A DNA stretch of 64,000 nucleotides from the NCBI RefSeq assembly GCF_016773205.1, contig NZ_JAETWB010000008.1, positions 62,001 to 126,000 on the forward strand. Reading direction: 5' to 3'. The notes beneath the pieces are model-generated. The model was not told where the DNA came from. It did no database searches and worked only from the letters and a program-made list of their open reading frames with translations. The translations under genes and the position numbers were made by a program. The stretch is from Belnapia arida (lineage in GTDB: Bacteria; Pseudomonadota; Alphaproteobacteria; Acetobacterales; Acetobacteraceae). Below, piece after piece: positions 26,675 through 34,376 of the stretch; the first letter of the stretch is position 1, and the number at the start of each line of letters is the position of its first letter.

Positions 26675-28933
26675 GTGGCGGGATCGAAGGGGACACGACC
26701 GGGCAAGGCCCTGGCACTGGCGCTGCTCGCCCTGCTGCCGGGCTGCGGCGCGCTGGCGCCGCGACCGGCCGGGATCGACCAGCGCCTGGCCACCTTGCCG
26801 CGGGAAGGGCTCGGCCTGGCAGGCCCCGTCACCATCCGCTGGAACGAGCACCTCGTGCCCTGGATAGAGGCCGGGTCGGATGCCGACCTCGCCTATGCGC
26901 TCGGCCTGGTGCACGGGCATCTGCGCGGCGGGCAGATCGCCCTCCTGCGGATGGTGGCGCGTGGGCGCCTGTCGGAGATGGCGGGGCCGCTGGCGCGGGA
27001 CTACGACCACGCGATCCGCATCCTCGGCTTCGACCGCGCGGCGCCGGAGATCGAGCGGCGCTGGCCGGCGGAGACGCGGGCCTTCATGACCGCCTTCCTC
27101 GCCGGGCTGAACAAGGCGGCGCTGGAGGGGCCGCGTCCGCCGGAATTCGGCCTGCTCGGGCTGCGGCGGGAGGCCTTCACCACCACCGACCTGCTGGCGA
27201 TCGGCCGGCTGGCGGGGACGGATGTGAACTGGTTCTCCTATTTCTCGCTGCTGGCCGAGCGGGGGAAGCCGGGCTTCGCCGCGGCCTGGCGGCGGACGCT
27301 GGAGGCGGGGGCCAACCTCACCCCACCCTCGCCGCGCGAGGCCAACCTGCCGGGGCTGCTGGCCGGCCTCTCCCGCGCGGGCAGCAATGCGGTGGCGGTC
27401 GCGCCCACGCATAGCGCCTCGGGGGCGGCGATGCTGGCCTCCGACCCGCATCTCGGCCTGTCGCTCCCCAATCTCTGGCTGCTGGTGGGGATGCGTTCGC
27501 CCTCCTTCCATGCCGTCGGGATGATGGTGCCGGGGGTGCCGATCATCGGCCTCGGCCGCAATCCGGAGGTGGCCTGGGGCGGGACCAATCTGCGCGCCGC
27601 CTCCTCCGACCTGTTCGACGTCTCGCACCTGCCGCAGGAGGCCTTCACCGAGAGCGAGACGACCATCCGCCAGCGCTTCTGGCTCGGCGCGACCCGCCGG
27701 GTGCGCATGACGCCGCTCGGGCCGGTGCTGACCGATGCGCGCGTGGTGCCGGGCCGGCCGGGCGAGACGCTCGCACTGCGCTGGGCGGGGCAGGAGCCGG
27801 CGGATGAGATCACCAGCCTGCTGCGCGCTGCCCGCGCCCGGAGCGGCGCCGAGTTCCGGGCAAGCTTCGACAGCTTCGCCGTCTCGCCGCAGAACTTCCT
27901 CTATGCCGACCGGGCCGGGACCATCGGGCGGCTGACGGCGGCCATCCTGCCGGCGCGGCGCGGCTTCCCCGCCGCGGGCCCGGTGCTCGACGGGACCGAT
28001 CCGGCGTCGACCGGCCCCTGGTCGCACCTGCTGCATGCCGGGGACTTGCCGGCGCTGGAGAACCCGCCGGAGGGCGTGCTCGCCTCGGCCAACGAGAATC
28101 CGAACCTTTGGGCCAAGGAGCCGCCGCCGCTCGGCTATTTCTTCAGCGACGGCGACCGCGTGGCGCGGCTGCGGGCGCTGCTGCTGGCCCGGCCGAAGCT
28201 GCGGCCGGAGGACCTCGCCGCCCTGCAGCGCGACACCCTGGCGCCGAAGGCCGCGGTGCTGGCGGCCGGGCTATTGGCGCGGTTCGACGCCCTGCCGGGC
28301 GGGGCGCCGGACTTCCTCGGCCCTTTGCGTGGCTGGGATGGCGATTATGCTGCCGGGAGCCGCGCCGCGCTGGTCTTCGAGCTGGTGCTCGCCCGGCTGC
28401 TGCCGGGCCTGCTGCCGGAGGGCAGCAACGGGCGCGGGCCGGAGACGGGGTGGAATTTCGTCACCACCTTCCTGCTGCGCGACCTCGACGCCCTGCCGGA
28501 GCCGCGCCGCGCCGCGCTGCTGCGCCAGGCAGCGGCCGAGGCGGCGCCGCTCGCCGCGCGCTACCGCGTCTGGGGCGATGTCCATCAGCTCCGCGCGGCG
28601 CACTGGCTGGTGAACCTGCCGGTGCTCGGCCGCGCCTTCGTGCTGGGGGAGATGCCGGCCGGCGGCTCGCGCGAGACGCCGATGAAGACCGGGCACGGCC
28701 TCGTCACCGGCCCGCATGAGGTGAGCTTCGGCTCCATGGCGCGCTATGTCTCGGACCTCGCCGATCTAGACTCCAATTGGTTCACCCTGTTCGGCGGGCA
28801 GGATGGCTGGCTGGGCAGCGCCGCCTTCGCCGACCAGATTCCGCTCTGGCGCGAGGGCCGCAGCATCCGCCTGCCGCTGCGGCCGGAGACGGTCGCCGCC
28901 GAATTCCCACGCGTGACGGTGCTGCGGCCGTGA
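26675..28933 (+). CDS. Penicillin acylase family lipoprotein (Ntn amidohydrolase)
   Basis: A 752-residue precursor of an N-terminal-nucleophile amidohydrolase. Family members include penicillin acylases and acyl-homoserine-lactone or other N-acyl-amide acylases, active in the periplasm after self-cleavage. The nucleophile is Ser237 in GSNAVAV, where cleavage into alpha and beta chains is expected. Later motifs are ASDPHLGL and SANENPN. The signal peptide ends in a lipobox-like LPGC (Cys24), so it is probably membrane-anchored. The start is GTG 26675, preceded by GGGGAG. The stop overlaps the GH3 gene as GTGA, giving tight coupling. Substrate is unknown. Confidence 0.9.
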   Translation: MAGSKGTRPGKALALALLALLPGCGALAPRPAGIDQRLATLPREGLGLAGPVTIRWNEHLVPWIEAGSDADLAYALGLVHGHLRGGQIALLRMVARGRLSEMAGPLARDYDHAIRILGFDRAAPEIERRWPAETRAFMTAFLAGLNKAALEGPRPPEFGLLGLRREAFTTTDLLAIGRLAGTDVNWFSYFSLLAERGKPGFAAAWRRTLEAGANLTPPSPREANLPGLLAGLSRAGSNAVAVAPTHSASGAAMLASDPHLGLSLPNLWLLVGMRSPSFHAVGMMVPGVPIIGLGRNPEVAWGGTNLRAASSDLFDVSHLPQEAFTESETTIRQRFWLGATRRVRMTPLGPVLTDARVVPGRPGETLALRWAGQEPADEITSLLRAARARSGAEFRASFDSFAVSPQNFLYADRAGTIGRLTAAILPARRGFPAAGPVLDGTDPASTGPWSHLLHAGDLPALENPPEGVLASANENPNLWAKEPPPLGYFFSDGDRVARLRALLLARPKLRPEDLAALQRDTLAPKAAVLAAGLLARFDALPGGAPDFLGPLRGWDGDYAAGSRAALVFELVLARLLPGLLPEGSNGRGPETGWNFVTTFLLRDLDALPEPRRAALLRQAAAEAAPLAARYRVWGDVHQLRAAHWLVNLPVLGRAFVLGEMPAGGSRETPMKTGHGLVTGPHEVSFGSMARYVSDLADLDSNWFTLFGGQDGWLGSAAFADQIPLWREGRSIRLPLRPETVAAEFPRVTVLRP

Positions 28934-30432
28934 AGGTGCCCTTCGATGGGACGCCGCTGCTGCGGGCGACCTCGGCGCTGCGCATCGCGCGGGTGCAGCG
29001 GATGGATCCGGTCGCCATTCAGGAACGCCTGCTGGCGCGCCTGCTGCGCCGGGCGGAGGGGACGCGGTTCGGCAAGGCGCATGGTTTCGCCGGTATCCGC
29101 GGCGTGGCGGAGTACCAGGCGCGGGTGCCGCTCCGCCGCTACGAGGAGTTCTGGCGCGACTGGTGGCAGGCCGCCTATCCGGTGCTAGTCGATGTCACCT
29201 GGCCGGGGCGGGTGCCCTATTTCGCGCTGTCCTCCGGCACCACCTCGGGGACGACGAAATACATTCCCGTCACCGCGCCGATGATGCGTGGCAACCGGCG
29301 GGCGGCGCTCGACGTGCTGGCCTGGCACCTGCACCACCACCGGCGCAGCGCGATCTTCGGCGGGCCGTCCTTCATGCTCGGCGGCTCGACGGCGCTGGAG
29401 CGGATGGCGCCGGGCGTGCGGCAGGGCGACCTTTCGGGCATCGCCGCGGCGGAGGTGCCAGCCTTGCTGCGCGGCTGGAGCTTCCCGCCGGCGCAGATCG
29501 CTCTGCTTCCCGACTGGGACCGCAAGCTGGCGGCGCTGGCCGAGGCGACGCCGGCGGCGGCAATCCGCGTCCTCTCCGGCACACCGAGCTGGCTGCTGGT
29601 GCTGCTGCAACGCCTGGCGGAGCGGCACGGCAGCCCGCCCCTGCCGGGGCTGGAGCTGCTGGTGCATGGCGGCGTCGCCTGGGCACCCTACCGCGACCGG
29701 CTGCGGCCCTTCCTGCCTGCCCGCTGCGCAACGCGGGAGGTCTATCCGGCGAGCGAAGGCTTCGTCGCGCTGTCCGACCGCGGCGATGGCGAGGGCATGC
29801 GGCTCACCCTCGATGCCGGCGTGTTCTGGGAATTCGTCCCGCTGAATGAGCTGCATGCGCCGAGCCCGACGCGGCATTGGGTGGCGACCGTCGAGACGGG
29901 CATCGACTATGCCGTGGTCGTCACCTCCTGCGCCGGGCTCTGGTCCTATGTGCTCGGGGACACGGTTCGCTTCGTCGAACGCGCGCCGCCGCGGCTGCTG
30001 GTCACCGGGCGCACCTCCTACAGCCTCTCGGCCTTCGGGGAGCATCTGAGCGGGGAGGAGATCGAAGCGGCACTGCTCGGTGCCGCCGGGGCGCTTGGCG
30101 TGACGGTCGCCGACTATACGGTAGGGCCGGTCTTCCTCGGCGCGCTGGGCGCGCATCGCTGGCTGGTGGAGCCGGAGGCGGCGGCCGCGCCCGAGTTGGC
30201 GGAGCGGCTCGCCCTCGCGGTCGATGCCGGGCTGACCGCGGCGAACGAGGATTATGCCGCGCATCGCCGCGGCGGGCAGATGGCGGTGCCGGAGGTGGTG
30301 CTGCTGCCGCCGGGTGCCTTCGCCAGGTGGATGCGGGCGCAGGGCAAGCTCGGCGGGCAGCACAAGGTGCCGCGGGTGCTGGCAGACCCCGAGCGGTTCG
30401 CGGCCGCCGAGGCGGGGCTGCGAGGGGGTTAG
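28930..30432 (+). CDS. GH3-family acyl-acid-amido synthetase-like protein
   Basis: A 500-residue protein of the GH3 family. In plants this family joins auxin or jasmonate to amino acids through an acyl-adenylate (ANL superfamily). ATP-binding motif 1 is SSGTTSGTTK at residues 101-110, motif 2 is YPASEGF at 272-278, and motif 3 is in SYVLGDTVRF near 339-348. GRTSYSLSAFGEHLSG near 360 corresponds to the hinge before the C-terminal domain. All adenylation motifs are intact. GTG 28930 overlaps the penicillin-acylase stop. Bacterial GH3 proteins are known but mostly uncharacterised. Together the pair encodes possible making and breaking of amide bonds. Confidence 0.9.
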   Translation: MKVPFDGTPLLRATSALRIARVQRMDPVAIQERLLARLLRRAEGTRFGKAHGFAGIRGVAEYQARVPLRRYEEFWRDWWQAAYPVLVDVTWPGRVPYFALSSGTTSGTTKYIPVTAPMMRGNRRAALDVLAWHLHHHRRSAIFGGPSFMLGGSTALERMAPGVRQGDLSGIAAAEVPALLRGWSFPPAQIALLPDWDRKLAALAEATPAAAIRVLSGTPSWLLVLLQRLAERHGSPPLPGLELLVHGGVAWAPYRDRLRPFLPARCATREVYPASEGFVALSDRGDGEGMRLTLDAGVFWEFVPLNELHAPSPTRHWVATVETGIDYAVVVTSCAGLWSYVLGDTVRFVERAPPRLLVTGRTSYSLSAFGEHLSGEEIEAALLGAAGALGVTVADYTVGPVFLGALGAHRWLVEPEAAAAPELAERLALAVDAGLTAANEDYAAHRRGGQMAVPEVVLLPPGAFARWMRAQGKLGGQHKVPRVLADPERFAAAEAGLRGG

Positions 30433-31379
30433 GGCAGCTCCCCTGCCCCGGCCTTCCGCTGCAGCAGCTCGAGCAGCAGCGCGTCGCGCTGGCGGAGCAT
30501 CTCCGCTTGGTCGCGCCCGGCCAGCGCCGCGGCGACGCCCTCGGCCACCTTCGCGCCGAGCGCCGGGTCGACCGAGACCTGGCCAAGATCGCGCCACACC
30601 TCCTCCGTCGCCTGCCAGAGCGGTCTCTCGAACAGCGCGTCGATGCCGCCCGGCCCGCCCGAGAGATGCAGGTTGAGGAAAGGGCCGAGCAACGCCCAGC
30701 GCAGCCCAGGGCCATGCGCGATGGCGGCATCGATATCCGCCACGCTGGCGACGCCGGCCTGCACGAGGTGGAAGGCCTCCTGCCACAGCGCCGCTTGCAG
30801 CCGGTTGGCGACATGGCCGCGTACCTCGCGCCGCAGATGGATCGGGTGCTTGCCAACGGCGCGGTAGAAGCCGAGTGCCCGCTCCACCGCCCCGGCCGAG
30901 GTCGCCGCGCCCCCGGTGACTTCGACCAGCGGGATGAGGTGCGGCGGGTTGAAGGGATGGCCCAGCACCACCCGCTCCGGATGGTGCGTGCAGGCATCCT
31001 GAAATTCACTGACGGTGATGGTGGAGGAGCTGGTGGCGAGGATGGCATCAGGCGGCGCCGCAGCATCGAGGGCGGTGAAAAGCTCCCGCTTCAGCGCCAG
31101 CCGCTCCGGCCCGTTCTCCTGGACGAAATCCGCCGCCTCCACCGCCGCCTCCGGCGTGGCATAGAAGCGCAGCCGCTCGGGCGAGGCGCCGGGGGCAAGG
31201 CCCATCGCCTCCATCGCCGGCCATTGCCGGGCGATGGTGGCCCGCAGCGCAGCCTCGGCGCCGGGCGCCGGGTCGCTCGCGGTGACGTCGAGGCTGCGGG
31301 CGAGGAAGCAGGTGGCCCAGCTCGCCCCGATCACGCCGGTGCCGATGACGGCGGCGCGGCGGATGGACGTCTCGCTCAC
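30429..31379 (-). CDS. 3-hydroxyacyl-CoA dehydrogenase family protein (L-carnitine dehydrogenase-like)
   Basis: A 316-residue NAD-dependent beta-hydroxyacid dehydrogenase without a hydratase domain, the size of L-carnitine dehydrogenase and L-gulonate dehydrogenase-type members. GTGVIG at residues 13-18 binds NAD. SSST (117-120) and His141 in GHPFNPPH are the catalytic region, and the C-terminal helical domain carries NRLQAALWQEAFHL. It overlaps the upstream enoyl-CoA hydratase gene by ATGA, so they are one operon, and its stop overlaps the convergent GH3 stop by four bases. Substrate: a short 3-hydroxy acid or its CoA ester; carnitine is one possibility. Confidence 0.9.
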   Translation of the reverse strand: MSETSIRRAAVIGTGVIGASWATCFLARSLDVTASDPAPGAEAALRATIARQWPAMEAMGLAPGASPERLRFYATPEAAVEAADFVQENGPERLALKRELFTALDAAAPPDAILATSSSTITVSEFQDACTHHPERVVLGHPFNPPHLIPLVEVTGGAATSAGAVERALGFYRAVGKHPIHLRREVRGHVANRLQAALWQEAFHLVQAGVASVADIDAAIAHGPGLRWALLGPFLNLHLSGGPGGIDALFERPLWQATEEVWRDLGQVSVDPALGAKVAEGVAAALAGRDQAEMLRQRDALLLELLQRKAGAGELP

Positions 31380-32149
31380 GAGGACGGCCCCGCCACCTTC
31401 GCGCCGCGCTTGCCGACGAAATCAGCCAGCCGCGCCGCCGCCTCCGGCCCGGTCTGGGCCAGCGCGGCCATCATGCTCTCGACGAAGAGCCCATCCTCCT
31501 CGCTCATGTCCTGGATGCGCGGCAGCGCCTGCAGCACGCCGAGCACGGTGAGCGGCGCCATCTCGACGACCTTGGCAGCGAGTTCCGATGCCTTCCCCGG
31601 TGCTTTCTCCGCATCGACCAGGTACTGGACGAGGTTCGCCCGCTCCGCTTCTGCAGCGGAGAGCACGCGGCCGGTCAGCATCAGGTCCATCATCCGCGCC
31701 GTGCCGAGCAGGCGGGCGACATGCACCGAGGCGCCGCCGCCGACATAGATGCCGCGGCTGCCCTCCGGCAGGGCGAAGAACGCCGTGGCATCGGCGATGC
31801 GCAGGTGGCAGGCCGCGGCGAGCTCGAGCCCGCCGCCGACCGTCGCACCATGCAGCGCGGCGATGGCCGGGACCGGCCCGCGGCGGATCAGCGAGAAGGC
31901 GGCATGCCAGGCGCGGGAATTGCGGAAGACCTCGGGCGCCTCGCGCGCCCGGTGCTCGGCGAGGTCGAGCCCGGCGCAGAAGCAGGGGCCATGGCCGAAG
32001 AGCACCATCGCCCGAGCTTCGCCCTGGGCCCGGCGCACGGCGGCTTCGATCGCCTGGAGCACCGCGTCGTTGATGGCATTGCGCTTCTGCGGGCGGTTCA
32101 GCCCGATCCAGGCGGTGCGGTCGCGGAGCTCATAGGTGATGTCGGTCAT
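31376..32149 (-). CDS. Enoyl-CoA hydratase/isomerase family protein
   Basis: A 257-residue crotonase-fold enzyme. The oxyanion hole is formed by FCAGLDLAE near residue 60 and VGGGLELAAA near 107. Both catalytic glutamates of classical hydratases have counterparts: Glu109 and Glu129 in LPEGSRGI. It is therefore likely to hydrate a 2-enoyl-CoA, feeding the coupled dehydrogenase. It is the first gene of a two-gene operon whose promoter and palindromic operator lie at 32181-32210. The nearby MarR gene is the obvious regulator. Confidence 0.9.
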   Translation of the reverse strand: MTDITYELRDRTAWIGLNRPQKRNAINDAVLQAIEAAVRRAQGEARAMVLFGHGPCFCAGLDLAEHRAREAPEVFRNSRAWHAAFSLIRRGPVPAIAALHGATVGGGLELAAACHLRIADATAFFALPEGSRGIYVGGGASVHVARLLGTARMMDLMLTGRVLSAAEAERANLVQYLVDAEKAPGKASELAAKVVEMAPLTVLGVLQALPRIQDMSEEDGLFVESMMAALAQTGPEAAARLADFVGKRGAKVAGPSS

Positions 32150-32180
32150 GCGACCCTGCCTCCGGAAGGACTCTTGTACC

Positions 32181-32210
32181 GATTATTAAGGTGCATAATA
32201 ATCCCCTCAA
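32181..32210 (-). promoter_or_regulatory. Promoter with overlapping palindromic operator (MarR-type)
   Basis: On the minus strand, TTGAGG (32210-32205) and AATAAT (32187-32182) are 17 bases apart. The perfect inverted repeat GATTATTA-N7-TAATAATC (32181-32203) covers the -10 box and most of the spacer, where a bound repressor would block RNA polymerase. The AT-rich arms stand out in this GC-rich DNA. It is about 32 bases upstream of the enoyl-CoA hydratase start and 22 bases from the end of the marR gene. Confidence 0.75.
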
Positions 32211-32224
32211 GGGGGGAAAGCGTC

Positions 32225-32695
32225 TCAGCGATGCAGGAGCTTCCGCAGCAGCGTCACGAATTGGCTACGCTCGGCCGGGGTGAGGCCGGCGGCAAATTGG
32301 GCGTCGGTCTCCCGTTGGATGCGGTCCATCTCGCGCCACGCGCGGCTGCCGGCCGCGGTCGGGTGCAGCAGGCTGGCCCGAAGCTCCGCCTGGTCGGCCT
32401 CGCGCCGCACCAGCCCGGCCGAGACCAGCCCGTTCACCAGCACCGCGACATTGGAGGGCTTCACCCGCAGCTCTTCGGCGATGGCGCCCGGGCGGATGCC
32501 GGGATTGGCGACGATCAGCGCAAAGACCGAGAAGCCCGCCGGCGTCACCCCGAGCCCGGCGAAATTGCGGTGGAATTCGTCGAAGGCCCGGAGCTGGGCG
32601 AGGCGGACGAGGAAGGCCGGGCTCTCTGCCAGGGGCGAGACGATTGCATTCTCCCGAAGCGGGGCGACCTCGGGCTCGGGGGCGGGCTTCGGCAT
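32225..32695 (-). CDS. MarR-family transcriptional regulator
   Basis: A 156-residue winged-helix regulator of the MarR family, which usually dimerises and releases DNA on binding a phenolic or acyl-CoA ligand. The DNA-binding core is PGAIAEELRVKPSNVAVLVN near residues 68-87, followed by LVSAGLVRRE and the wing. It sits between pobA (divergent, 59 bases away) and the hydratase/dehydrogenase operon (downstream, same strand). It could control either or both; the palindrome at 32181 is the best operator candidate. Known pobA regulators are mostly of other families, so control of the hydratase operon seems more likely. Confidence 0.9.
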   Translation of the reverse strand: MPKPAPEPEVAPLRENAIVSPLAESPAFLVRLAQLRAFDEFHRNFAGLGVTPAGFSVFALIVANPGIRPGAIAEELRVKPSNVAVLVNGLVSAGLVRREADQAELRASLLHPTAAGSRAWREMDRIQRETDAQFAAGLTPAERSQFVTLLRKLLHR

Positions 32696-32754
32696 GATTC
32701 CGGTCTATCGTGGAAGCCCTGTCGCCGTAAGCCCGGCAGAAGAGGAGAGGCTTG

Positions 32755-33930
32755 ATGCGCACACAGGTCGGGATCGTCGGCGCCGGCCCCGCGGGGCTGC
32801 TGCTCTCGCTCATGCTGGAGCACCGGGGCATCGCCTCCGTCATCATCGAGTCGCGCGACCGGGCGGCGATCGAGGCGACGATCCGCGCCGGCATCCTCGA
32901 GCAGACGACCGTCGACCTGATGGCGGAGCTTGGCGTCGCCGACCGGCTGCGGCGGGAGGGCGTGGTGCATCACGGCACCATCCTGCGCTTCGGCGGGCAG
33001 AACCACCGGATCGATTTCGAGGGGCTCACCGGCCGCGTCGCCACGCTCTACCCGCAGCACGAGGTGCTGAAGGACCTGATCGCCGCGCGGCTGGCGCAGG
33101 GCGGGGAGATCCTGTTCGGCGCGAAGGTGACGGAGGTGGCGGATGTCGCGGCGGAGCGGCCGGTGCTGCGCTTCACCGATGCAGAGGGCGCGGCGCGCGA
33201 GCTGCATTGCGACATGGTGGTGGGGGCGGACGGCTCCTACGGCGCATGCCGCCCGGCGATCCCCACGGACAAGCGCAAGGATTACCTCCGCATCTATCCC
33301 TTCGGCTGGTTCGGCATCCTCTGCGAGGCGCCGCCCTCCTCGGAGGAGCTGGTCTACGCGCGGCACGAGCGCGGCTTCGCCCTCATCAGCAGCCGCACGC
33401 CGGAGGTGCAGCGCATGTACTTCCAGTGCGACCCGAATGACAGCGTGGAGAATTGGTCGGAAGACCAGATCTGGGCGGAGTTGCAGGCGCGCATCGCGGG
33501 CGAGGACGGTTTCCGGCTGAAGGAGGGCCGTATCTTCCAGAAGAACATCGTGCCCATGCGCAGCTTCGTCTGCGAGCCGATGCAGTATGGCCGGCTCTTC
33601 CTCGCCGGCGATGCGGCGCATGCGGTGCCGCCCACGGGGGCGAAGGGGCTGAACCTCGCTGCCAGCGATGTCTGGCACCTCGATCGCGCGCTCGGCGCCT
33701 TCTTCGCCGGCGAGGGAATGGCGCGGCTCGAGGCCTATACCGCGACGGCGCTGCGGCGGGTCTGGCGGGCGCAGCATTTCTCCTGGTGGATGACCTCCAT
33801 GCTGCACCGCTTCGAGGGCGCCAGCGAATTCGACGAGCGGCGGCAGCTGGCTGAGCTGGAGCTCGTCACCACCTCCCGCGCCGCGGCGACGGCGCTGGCC
33901 GAGACCTATGTCGGCATGCCCTATGCCTGA
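32755..33930 (+). CDS. pobA: 4-hydroxybenzoate 3-monooxygenase
   Basis: A 391-residue FAD monooxygenase that converts 4-hydroxybenzoate to protocatechuate with NADPH and O2. GAGPAG at residues 9-14 binds ADP. RAGILEQ, the YPQHEVLKDL segment, LFLAGDAAHAVPPTGAKGLN and FSWWMTSMLHRF all match PobA closely, and length is typical. GAGGAGAGG precedes the ATG. The protocatechuate ring-cleavage genes are not in the window. It is divergent from the MarR gene. Confidence 0.95.
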   Translation: MRTQVGIVGAGPAGLLLSLMLEHRGIASVIIESRDRAAIEATIRAGILEQTTVDLMAELGVADRLRREGVVHHGTILRFGGQNHRIDFEGLTGRVATLYPQHEVLKDLIAARLAQGGEILFGAKVTEVADVAAERPVLRFTDAEGAARELHCDMVVGADGSYGACRPAIPTDKRKDYLRIYPFGWFGILCEAPPSSEELVYARHERGFALISSRTPEVQRMYFQCDPNDSVENWSEDQIWAELQARIAGEDGFRLKEGRIFQKNIVPMRSFVCEPMQYGRLFLAGDAAHAVPPTGAKGLNLAASDVWHLDRALGAFFAGEGMARLEAYTATALRRVWRAQHFSWWMTSMLHRFEGASEFDERRQLAELELVTTSRAAATALAETYVGMPYA

Positions 33931-33974
33931 GCCGCCGGGGTGACAGGTTGCGGCCGATGCGGCATAGCGGCGGC

Positions 33975-34334
33975 ATGGCCCGGCGCCCGCCCCTGCTGAC
34001 AGCGATGCTGGCCCTGCTGCTGATGCTGCAGTGGGGCCAAGCCTTCGCGCATTGCCTGGGCGCGCTCGGGGCCGCCTCGGGCATCGAGATCTGCACAGCG
34101 GAGGGCATTCGCGTCCTGCACCTCGATGCCGACGGGCAGCCGGCCGATCCGCCCCAGGCAATGCATGACAGCTGCCCGGTCTGCCCCGGCGGTGTCGCCC
34201 CAGCCTCGCCCGCACCGCAGCTGCCGGCGCTGCGCATCGCCTATGTGCCGGCGCCCTATGCCGGCCGGGAGGGCATGCCTCCCGCCCCGGCCCGCGCCCC
34301 ACCGCAGCAACCGAGAGCCCCGCCTGCCGCCTGA
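33975..34334 (+). CDS. DUF2946-like exported protein upstream of a TonB-dependent receptor
   Basis: A protein of about 119 residues with a signal peptide (PLLTAMLALLLMLQW ending AFA), a GIEICTAEG segment and an HDSCPVC motif, then a Pro/Ala-rich tail. The IC..G and H..C..C pattern resembles DUF2946 proteins, small secreted proteins often encoded next to TonB-dependent receptors and metal-related genes. The His/Cys cluster could bind copper or another metal. ATG 33957 is an equally possible start six residues earlier; neither has a clear ribosome-binding site. It sits 42 bases before the receptor gene, so co-expression is likely. Confidence 0.65.
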   Translation: MARRPPLLTAMLALLLMLQWGQAFAHCLGALGAASGIEICTAEGIRVLHLDADGQPADPPQAMHDSCPVCPGGVAPASPAPQLPALRIAYVPAPYAGREGMPPAPARAPPQQPRAPPAA

Positions 34335-34376
34335 CGCCAGCACGCCCGCCGTCGCTCTCGTCAGGAGTCTCCCATC

